Shown here: in pieces, positions 1 to 4,242 of the stretch
Layout: the number at the start of each line of letters is the position of its first letter
Position numbering within the stretch: the first letter of the stretch is position 1
Assembly (NCBI GenBank): GCA_030152105.1
Contig: JASLIH010000237.1
Span: 1-5,073, forward strand
Source of the DNA: Actinomycetes bacterium
GTDB taxonomy: Bacteria; Actinomycetota; CALGFH01
Reading direction: 5' to 3'
Length of the DNA stretch: 5,073 nt
Program-made: the position numbers and the translations under genes
The notes under the pieces: model-generated
Database searches by the model: none
What the model saw: the letters and a program-made list of their open reading frames with translations, nothing else
What the model was told of the DNA's origin: nothing

Positions 1-1
1 C

Positions 2-124
2 GAGTTCGTCTGCCTCGAGCCGATGACCGGCCCCACCGCCGCCCTCGCCGCCGGGACCACCCCCCTGGTCGAGGAGGGCGGCAGCTTCACCGCCGAGTTC
101 ACCATCCAGGTCCAGGACGCCTGA
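2..124 (+). CDS. Aldose 1-epimerase (galactose mutarotase)-like protein, C-terminal fragment
   Basis: This is the last 40 codons of a gene entering from the left edge, read in frame 2 and ending at TGA 122-124. The peptide starts EFVCLEPMTGPTAALAAG and then has LVEEGGSFTAEFTIQVQDA. In the aldose epimerase family the C-terminal 'vClEPmT' strand carries the glutamate that acts as catalytic base in sugar-ring mutarotation, here Glu at bases 17-19. It is followed by a proline/alanine-rich loop and a final beta strand after a 'L..GGSF' turn. All of that can be seen here. The enzyme would interconvert alpha and beta anomers of a hexose in the cytoplasm. Only the tail is visible, so substrate and start cannot be judged. 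Family assignment rests on this one motif plus the strand pattern. Confidence 0.72.
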   Translation, partial: EFVCLEPMTGPTAALAAGTTPLVEEGGSFTAEFTIQVQDA

Positions 125-159
125 GCCCGGCCACACGCCGTCCTGTCGCGTCCCGTCCC

Positions 160-378
160 GCCCTGGTCACCAGCGAGGGGACCATCTATCCCCTGCTCAG
201 CCGGCTGCGCCGCGACGGGCTGGTCACCACCACCTGGCACGAGTCGCCCAGCGGGCCGCCCCGGCGCTACTACCAGCTCACCAGCGAGGGGCGGCGGGCC
301 CTGGCCCTGTTCACCACCGAGTGGGACCGCTTCACCGACGCGGTCGACCACCTGCTGCGACAAGGAGGCAGCCCATGA
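160..378 (+). pseudogene. PadR-family transcriptional regulator, N-terminus missing, no start codon
   Basis: Homology to PadR winged-helix regulators begins abruptly near base 160 with ALVTSEGTIYPLLSRLRRDG, the recognition helix. It continues through the wing (ESPSGPPRRYYQLTSEGRRA) and the C-terminal helix (FTTEWDRFTDAVDHLL), ending at TGA 376-378. PadR proteins normally have about 40 more residues in front (helices 1-2, often containing HGYE). Here the upstream in-frame codons are arginine/proline-rich nonsense running through the end of the epimerase gene. Between base 1 and the stop this frame has no ATG, GTG or TTG. I infer that a deletion removed the promoter, start and first third of the gene. 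An assembly join is the alternative. The TGA overlaps the ATG of the HAAS gene (ATGA), the normal PadR-HAAS arrangement, in which PadR represses its own operon. Confidence 0.8.
362..368 (+). promoter_or_regulatory. Ribosome binding site for the HAAS-domain gene
   Basis: AAGGAGG lies six bases before ATG 375. This strong Shine-Dalgarno site fixes the start at 375 rather than at the in-frame GTG 321, which would add 18 residues lying in the PadR C-terminal coding region. It also means the HAAS gene can be translated even though the PadR reading frame ahead of it lacks a start. Confidence 0.9.
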
Positions 379-971
379 CCACCGAGGTCGACGCCCTGGT
401 CCTCCGCTACCTCCAGGACCTGGAGGGCGAGCTCCGCGACCTGCCGGCCAACCGCCGCCAGGAGCTGCTCGACGAGGTCGGCGAGCACATCGCCGCCGCC
501 CGGGCCGCGCTCGACCCCGAGACCGAGGCCGGCGTCCGCACCGTGCTGGAACGCCTCGGCGACCCGGCCGACATCGCCGCCGAGGCCCGCGAGCGCGTCG
601 GCGTCCAGCGCCCGCCGGTCCGGCCGGCCACCCCATGGCTCGAGGTGATCGCCATCGTGCTGCTGGTGATCCCGTTCGCCGGGTGGGTCGTGGGGGTGGT
701 GCTGGTGTGGCTGTCGCGGCTGTGGACCACCCGCGACAAGCTGATCGGCACCCTCGGCGGGATGAGCTGGGTGCTGGCCGGGCTGGGGACCGTCATGACC
801 TCGGCCGGAGGCTCAAGAGCGGTGGGATCGGCGCCACTGGGGCCTTCGGAGACGAGCCTGATGGCGGTTGTCCTGGTCGCGGCCCCGTTCGTCCTGCCGG
901 TCGTCGCCGCCAGCTACCTCGGGTTCCGGCTCCGCGGACGCGACGCCGCCGCCTCGGCGCCGCCGTCCTAG
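375..971 (+). CDS. HAAS-domain (DUF1700-like) three-helix membrane protein, partner of PadR
   Basis: The product is 198 aa. Residues about 7-77 form the cytosolic HAAS signalling domain: YLQDLEGELRDLP, an amphipathic helix RRQELLDEVGEHIA, and VLERLGDPADIAAEARER, whose LGDP turn is typical. Three hydrophobic segments follow at roughly 88-114, 123-143 and 162-184, then a short polar tail. There is no cleavable signal peptide. HAAS proteins usually sit directly behind a padR gene and are thought to pass membrane or envelope stress signals, but the mechanism is poorly known. The gene overlaps the truncated PadR reading frame by ATGA. Since the regulator and its promoter region seem lost, expression now probably depends on read-through from the epimerase gene. 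The stop codon TAG 969-971 overlaps the stop of the convergent Gfo/Idh gene inside one CTAG. The family call is good; the exact role is unknown. Confidence 0.85.
   Translation: MTTEVDALVLRYLQDLEGELRDLPANRRQELLDEVGEHIAAARAALDPETEAGVRTVLERLGDPADIAAEARERVGVQRPPVRPATPWLEVIAIVLLVIPFAGWVVGVVLVWLSRLWTTRDKLIGTLGGMSWVLAGLGTVMTSAGGSRAVGSAPLGPSETSLMAVVLVAAPFVLPVVAASYLGFRLRGRDAAASAPPS
968..971. other. CTAG palindrome serving as both stop codons of a convergent gene pair
   Basis: The four bases CTAG hold TAG 969-971 for the HAAS gene on + and TAG (970-968) for the Gfo/Idh gene on -. The two genes end inside each other with no spacer, so any transcription terminator must lie within coding sequence. I see no hairpin with a T-run nearby. 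Confidence 0.97.
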
Positions 972-1888
972 CCGGCGACGGCGGCGGCCCGGGTCGCGGG
1001 GGCGGCGGACAGGAACCGCTCGGCCGCCTCCAGGACGGCCACGATGTCGCGGCCGAGGCGCACGTCGCAGGGGTGGGCGGTCGCGCCGGCGGCGACCATG
1101 GCCGTGAGCTGGCGGATGGCCTCGCCCATGGCGTCGGTGTGGGCGAGCTCGAACGGCGGGGTGGCCGAGCGGCCCTCGGGCCCCCAGACCTGGAGGCCGA
1201 CGTGGGTGGCGGCCACCGGGACGGTCTGGCTCATGGTCAGGGTGCTGGAGGCGCCGCCGGCGTGGCCGAGGACCAGGTGCACGGTGTCGCCGTAGCCGGT
1301 GCCGGCGGTCACCCGCTCGACCGGGCCGAGCACGGGCAGGGCCAGGGACAGCACATGGGGGCTGAGATCCCACAGGGCGCCCTTGTCCCGCCGCCAGGGC
1401 GACCCGGCGAAGGGGCTGTCGGGCTCGGTGAACACCGACCCCAGCCAGGCCCCGTCGCCGCCCTGCCAGTCCCCCACCGCCCCGGCGGCCTCGACCCAGG
1501 CGGCCAGCTCGGGCAGGAAGCGCAGGGTGAAGAAGATCAGCGAGGCGACCCCGCCGGCCGCCACCGCCTCGGCCACCCGGTCGGCCCCGTCCAGCGACAG
1601 GGCCAGCGGCTTGTCGAGCAGCAGGTGGCGCTCGGCGGCGGCCGCCCGCACGGCCAGCTCGGCCTGGACGTCCGGGGGGACGGCGATGGCGACCGCGTCC
1701 ACCTCGGCCAGCAGCCGGTCCAGGTCGGTGAAGCCGGCGATCCGGAAGCGCCCGGCCGCCGCCTCGGTCTTGGCCGGGTCGCGGCCCCAGATGGCGACCA
1801 GCTCGGCGTCGTCGGAGGCGGCGAGCATGCTGGCGTGGGTCTCCTGGGCCCAGTAGCCGGTCCCGAGCACCCCGAACCGCAGCGCCAT
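968..1888 (-). CDS. Gfo/Idh/MocA-family NAD(P)-dependent oxidoreductase
   Basis: The product is 306 aa. The N-terminal Rossmann fold opens with LRFGVLGTGYWAQ (GxGxxA-type dinucleotide loop, residues 6-14). It continues with ELVAIWGRDPAK (strand 2 and following basic residues), VDAVAIAVPPDVQAELA, and LLLDKPLAL (residues 89-97), where Lys93 matches the conserved EKP lysine with Asp replacing Glu. The C-terminal substrate domain has GALWDLSPHVLSL (170-182), in which Asp174 and His178 match the usual catalytic D-x3-H pair. The length is near the short end of the family (about 300-350 aa) but both domains look whole. Members oxidise or reduce sugars, inositols or related hydroxyl compounds; the substrate cannot be read here. 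ATG 1888 shares one base with the TGA of the upstream DUF6510 gene (TGATG), so it is the last gene of the operon. An in-frame GTG at 2287 is only a shadow inside the upstream genes. Confidence 0.9.
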   Translation of the reverse strand: MALRFGVLGTGYWAQETHASMLAASDDAELVAIWGRDPAKTEAAAGRFRIAGFTDLDRLLAEVDAVAIAVPPDVQAELAVRAAAAERHLLLDKPLALSLDGADRVAEAVAAGGVASLIFFTLRFLPELAAWVEAAGAVGDWQGGDGAWLGSVFTEPDSPFAGSPWRRDKGALWDLSPHVLSLALPVLGPVERVTAGTGYGDTVHLVLGHAGGASSTLTMSQTVPVAATHVGLQVWGPEGRSATPPFELAHTDAMGEAIRQLTAMVAAGATAHPCDVRLGRDIVAVLEAAERFLSAAPATRAAAVAG

Positions 1889-2178
1889 CAGCCGGGCATC
1901 CGGGCCTGCTCGTCCAGCTGCAGCCAGGCCAGCCCGCGCAGGTCGAGCCACCAGCGGCCCTCCCCGCGGGCGATGCGCAGCAGGTGCTGGCCGCAGGCCG
2001 GGCAGCAGGCGACGGCGCCCATGCCGTGGGCGTAGACGAGCATGGCGCCGAGCTGGTTGCTGGCCCCGCAGCCGGCGCAGCAGCCCCAGCAGACGGTCAT
2101 CTCGAAGCCGAACACCTCGGCCAGCATCCCGGCCACGCCGTTGCCGTCCAGGCGAAGGTCGGTCTCGTCCATCGTCAT
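1888..2178 (-). CDS. DUF6510-like small four-cysteine-knuckle protein
   Basis: The product is 96 aa. After an acidic N-terminus (DETDLRLDGNGVAG) comes AEVFGFEMTVC. Then follow two knuckles, CAGCGA (Cys34, Cys37) and CPACGQ (Cys59, Cys62), separated by a hydrophobic LGAMLVYAHGMGAVA stretch. Cys30, Cys33 and Cys58 are extra. The tail RWWLDLRGLAWLQLDE is tryptophan-rich. The paired CxxCG/CPxCG knuckles predict a zinc ribbon; the same spacing occurs in rubredoxins, so iron binding cannot be excluded. From memory, proteins of this type (DUF6510) are found beside ferredoxin-reductase and sulfite-oxidase-like genes in actinobacteria, as here. Function is unknown. ATG 2178 overlaps the reductase TGA by ATGA, and its own TGA (1890-1888) overlaps the Gfo/Idh ATG. 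A second Met two codons later is a possible alternative start. Confidence 0.83.
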   Translation of the reverse strand: MTMDETDLRLDGNGVAGMLAEVFGFEMTVCWGCCAGCGASNQLGAMLVYAHGMGAVACCPACGQHLLRIARGEGRWWLDLRGLAWLQLDEQARMPG

Positions 2179-2912
2179 GGCACCCCCGTTGGTCCGAAGC
2201 GTTCCGTCCTGACCCGCGACGGGTCGTGGCCGAGCGCGACCAGGTGGCCGGCGACGGCTTCGACCAGCCGGGTCGGGCCGCACACATAGGCCAGCGGGCG
2301 CTCGCCGGGCGGCCAGCCGACCTCCTCCAGCATGACGGCGTCGACGCGCCGGGCGTACCCGGTCCAGCCGGCCGGCTGAGCCCTGGTCAGGGCGTAGGTG
2401 ACGGTCAGGCCGTCGCCGGCCGCCTCCAGCCGCTCCAGCTCCTCGCGGAAGATCACGTCCCCCAGGTCGCGAGAGGAGTACAGCAGGCGGGCCGGAACAT
2501 TGCTGCCGTCGGCCGCCCGCTGGCGCAGCATGGCCATCAGCGGCACCACCCCCGACCCGCCACCGACCAGCAGCAGCGGCCCGCCCCGGTCCGGCTCCCA
2601 GACGAAGTAGCCGCCGACGGGCCCGCGCAGCTCCAGCTGGTCGCCCTTGCGCAGCTCCCCGGCCAGGTACGGCGAGACCTCGCCGTCCTCCAGGCGCTCG
2701 ACGGCCAGCTCGACCCGCGAGCCGTCGGGCGCCGAGGCGATCGAGTAGGCCCGCTCGGCCTGGTAGCCGTCCTCGGCGGTGAGGCGCACGTCGACGTGCT
2801 GGCCGGGCCGGTGCCCGTCCCAGTCGGGCACCGCAAGGGCCAGGGTGACGACCCGGCCGGTCTCGGGCCGGACCTCGACGACGTCGGCCAGCCGCCAGCT
2901 CAGTCGCCCCAA
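2175..2912 (-). CDS. FAD-binding ferredoxin--NAD(P)+ reductase-family protein (flavin reductase partner of the Mo enzyme)
   Basis: From a TTG start at 2912 the product is 245 aa, a usual size for a two-domain FNR module. The FAD domain has WDGHRPGQHVDVRL, then RAYSIASAP (residues 54-62; the RxYS FAD motif), ELAVERLEDGEVSPYL and LRGPVGGYFVW. The NAD(P) domain has LLLVGGGSGVVPLMAML (113-129), RLLYSSRDLGDVIFREEL and the conserved YVCGP (209-213). There is no [2Fe-2S] plant-ferredoxin domain and no globin or membrane part. It should oxidise NAD(P)H and pass electrons through FAD to a partner, most likely the Mo enzyme encoded just upstream, perhaps through the four-Cys protein downstream. TTG is chosen because GGGAGGAG lies seven bases before it and homology (SWRLADVVEVRPET) begins straight after. 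Longer in-frame starts upstream are nonsense antisense to nothing conserved. It overlaps the Mo enzyme gene by 13 bases and the next gene by four. Confidence 0.92.
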   Translation of the reverse strand: MGRLSWRLADVVEVRPETGRVVTLALAVPDWDGHRPGQHVDVRLTAEDGYQAERAYSIASAPDGSRVELAVERLEDGEVSPYLAGELRKGDQLELRGPVGGYFVWEPDRGGPLLLVGGGSGVVPLMAMLRQRAADGSNVPARLLYSSRDLGDVIFREELERLEAAGDGLTVTYALTRAQPAGWTGYARRVDAVMLEEVGWPPGERPLAYVCGPTRLVEAVAGHLVALGHDPSRVRTERFGPTGVP

Positions 2913-3514
2913 TACCGCTCCTCCCGCCAGGGGTCGCCGTGGTTGTGGTACCCGAGCGACTCCCAGAAGCCGGGCGCGTCGTGGTCGAGCAGGCGCAGCC
3001 CGGCCAGCCACTTGGCGCTCTTCCAGAAGTACAGGTGGGGCACGAGCAGCCGGGCCGGCCCGCCGTGCTCGGCCGGCAGCGGCGCGTCCTCGTGCTCCCA
3101 CACCACCCACGCCTTGCCGCCCTGGAGGTCGTCAAGGGGCAGGTTGGTGGTGTAGCCGCCGTAGCAGAAGGCGACCGCGTGGCTGGCCTCGGGCAGTGGC
3201 TCGGCCGCCTCCAGCAGGGTGTCGACCGAGACCCCGCCGAAGCTGGTGCCGAGCTTGCTCCAGCGGGTCACGCAGTGGATGTCGCCCTCGAAGCTGGAGG
3301 CGGGCAGCGCCTGGGCCTCCTTCCAGGTCCATTCCTGGGGCCTGGCCACCAGCCCCTCGACCTTCAGCCGCCAGTCGGCCAGGTCGACCCGGGGAGTCGG
3401 CCCGGCGCTCAGGACCGGGAACCCGCGCTCGGCGTACTGGCCCGGCGGGAGCCTGGTCGCCTGCTCGGCCGGCCGGCGCCGGCCCTTGAACCCACGTGAC
3501 ACGAACCCGCTCAT
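2900..3514 (-). CDS. Sulfite-oxidase-like molybdopterin-dependent oxidoreductase (SUOX fold, cytosolic)
   Basis: The product is 204 aa and carries the Mo-cofactor domain of the sulfite oxidase/YedY superfamily. Visible in order: a basic N-terminus (SRGFKGRRRP), QYAERGFPVLSAGPTP, WRLKVEGLV and GDIHCVTRWSKLGTSFGGV (78-94), where Cys81 is the expected molybdenum thiolate ligand. Then come CYGGYTTNLPLDDL (117-130), EHGGPARLLVPHLYFWKSAKW (149-169), and the C-terminal GYHNHGDPWREERY. Heme, dimerisation and Tat-signal regions are absent: arginines are present but no hydrophobic signal core follows. It should therefore work alone in the cytosol with an outside electron partner, presumably the flavoprotein encoded next. 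The length is normal for the short prokaryotic subgroup. The substrate is unknown; sulfite, sulfoxides and N- or S-oxides are only possibilities. ATG 3514 is preferred over 3544 because of a strong ribosome site. It is the first gene of the operon. Confidence 0.93.
   Translation of the reverse strand: MSGFVSRGFKGRRRPAEQATRLPPGQYAERGFPVLSAGPTPRVDLADWRLKVEGLVARPQEWTWKEAQALPASSFEGDIHCVTRWSKLGTSFGGVSVDTLLEAAEPLPEASHAVAFCYGGYTTNLPLDDLQGGKAWVVWEHEDAPLPAEHGGPARLLVPHLYFWKSAKWLAGLRLLDHDAPGFWESLGYHNHGDPWREERYWGD
2918..2925 (-). promoter_or_regulatory. Ribosome binding site deciding the TTG start of the reductase gene
   Basis: On the - strand GGGAGGAG lies inside the last codons of the Mo-enzyme gene, with seven bases between GGAGG and TTG 2912-2910. 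No ATG or GTG lies near it in the reductase frame, and conserved FNR sequence starts a few codons later, so it supports the rare TTG start and translational coupling. Confidence 0.85.
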
Positions 3515-3519
3515 CGGCA

Positions 3520-3528
3520 CCTCCCTCC
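3520..3528 (-). promoter_or_regulatory. Ribosome binding site for the sulfite-oxidase-like gene
   Basis: GGAGGGAGG on the - strand stands five bases before ATG 3514-3512. It decides for MSGFVSRGFKG as the N-terminus, because the alternative ATG at 3544 lies upstream of this site and has no comparable sequence before it. Confidence 0.9.
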
Positions 3529-3552
3529 GCTGCGCATTCTCCACCGCATCGG

Positions 3553-3558
3553 TAGCCT
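3553..3558 (+). promoter_or_regulatory. Putative -10 element for leaderless transcription of the PhzF-family gene
   Basis: TAGCCT fits the actinobacterial TANNNT -10 consensus and ends exactly six bases before ATG 3565, so transcription would start at the A of the start codon. No Shine-Dalgarno sequence precedes this ATG. Leaderless genes with this spacing are common in actinobacteria. No convincing -35 is visible around 3530-3535. Confidence 0.5.
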
Positions 3559-3559
3559 A
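3554..3559 (-). promoter_or_regulatory. Putative -10 element for the Mo-enzyme operon
   Basis: Read on the - strand the same patch gives TAGGCT, also a TANNNT match. Transcription starting about seven bases downstream (near 3547) would give a leader of roughly 33 nt carrying the strong ribosome site. It overlaps the + strand hexamer inside GTAGCCTAC (3552-3560), a near-palindrome. This is a sequence-based guess only. Confidence 0.35.
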
Positions 3560-3564
3560 CGGCC

Positions 3565-4242
3565 ATGGCCGAGCTGCATGTGCTGCGGGTGTTCGTCGCT
3601 CCCGAGGGGACGGGCGGGAACCCGCTCGGGGTGTTCCTGGACGGGGCGGCCGTGCCCGAGGGGCGCCGCCAGGCGATCGCCACCGACCTCGGCTTCAGCG
3701 AGACCGTGTTCGTCGACGACTGCTCCGCGGGCGCGGTGCGGATCTTCACCCCGGCCGCCGAGCTCCCGTTCGCCGGCCATCCGCTGGTCGGGACCAGCTG
3801 GCTGCTGGCCCGGGAGCGGACCGCCGTGGCCGTGCTGCGGCCGCCCGCCGGCGAGGTCCCGACCTTCCTCGACACCGACGGGGTGACCTGGATCCGCGGG
3901 CGGGCCGAGTGGGCCCCGGAGATGAGCTTGCGCCAGCTGGCCGGGCCCGAGCAGGTGGACGCGCTCGACGGCGGCCCCGACGGGCTCGACTTCGCCGACT
4001 GCTGGGCCTGGGAGGACGAGGCCGCCGGGCTGGTCAGGTCGAGGGTGTTCGCGCCCCGCTATGGCATCGCCGAGGACGAGGCCACCGGCGCCGCCGCTGT
4101 CCGCCTGGTCAGCCAGCTCGGCCGTCCGGTGACGATCCGCCAGGGCGCCGGGTCGCTGCTGCGGGCCCGGCCCGGGCCCGACGGCACCGCCGAGGTCGGG
4201 GGCGAGGTCGTGCTCGCCGAGGCCCGCGACTACCCGGTCTGA
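3565..4242 (+). CDS. PhzF-family isomerase/epimerase-like protein
   Basis: The product is 225 aa, shorter than classical PhzF/YddE proteins (about 260-300 aa) but without a visible break. N-terminal half: LRVFVAPEGTGGNPLGVFLDG (GNP at 18-20), DLGFSETVFVDD (Glu46, matching the catalytic Glu of PhzF), RIFTPAAELPFAGHPLVGTSW (GHP at 71-73). C-terminal half: RSRVFAPRYGIAEDEATGAAAVRL (159-181), the usual R.FaP..GI.ED.ATG signature with Asp171, then RQGAGSLLRARPGPDG. The fold is a duplicated diaminopimelate-epimerase-like barrel; PhzF isomerises a dihydro-hydroxyanthranilate in phenazine synthesis, but no other phenazine genes are visible, so this is likely a general-metabolism paralogue of unknown substrate. 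It is divergent from the Mo-enzyme operon with 50 bp between starts, and its last 13 bases overlap the convergent YihY-like gene. It has no Shine-Dalgarno and is probably leaderless. Confidence 0.9.
   Translation: MAELHVLRVFVAPEGTGGNPLGVFLDGAAVPEGRRQAIATDLGFSETVFVDDCSAGAVRIFTPAAELPFAGHPLVGTSWLLARERTAVAVLRPPAGEVPTFLDTDGVTWIRGRAEWAPEMSLRQLAGPEQVDALDGGPDGLDFADCWAWEDEAAGLVRSRVFAPRYGIAEDEATGAAAVRLVSQLGRPVTIRQGAGSLLRARPGPDGTAEVGGEVVLAEARDYPV

Noticed and set aside
321..374. GTG 321 as the start of the HAAS gene
   Set aside because: ATG 375 has AAGGAGG at good spacing, and the extra residues overlap the PadR C-terminal coding region.
635..2035. Long + strand open frame of 466 codons running antisense across the Gfo/Idh gene
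   Set aside because: Its product is low-complexity Gly/Arg/Pro/His text typical of the shadow frame in high-GC DNA, while the opposite strand holds a clear conserved oxidoreductase.
1889..2287. Extension of the Gfo/Idh protein to a GTG at 2287
   Set aside because: The extra residues lie in shadow frames of two upstream genes, and the Rossmann fold begins right after ATG 1888.
1888..3135. Long - strand frame that would extend the DUF6510-like protein to 415 aa
   Set aside because: The added part is nonsense overlapping the reductase in another frame. ATG 2178 with the ATGA overlap and the conserved protein beginning there is preferred.
2226..3155. + strand open frames opposite the reductase and Mo enzyme (also 2779-3489 and 2939-3499)
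   Set aside because: No recognisable motifs; complementary frames of two well-supported genes.
3515..3544. ATG 3544 as the start of the Mo-enzyme gene
   Set aside because: A strong ribosome site lies between it and ATG 3514; using 3544 would place the site inside the gene.
3132..3875. - strand frame crossing the divergent region and the PhzF-like gene
   Set aside because: Shadow frame; it would run across the promoter region and has no conserved features.
3565..4242. Phenazine biosynthesis role for the PhzF-like gene
   Set aside because: No other phenazine genes are present, and most PhzF-family members outside phz clusters have other or unknown functions.
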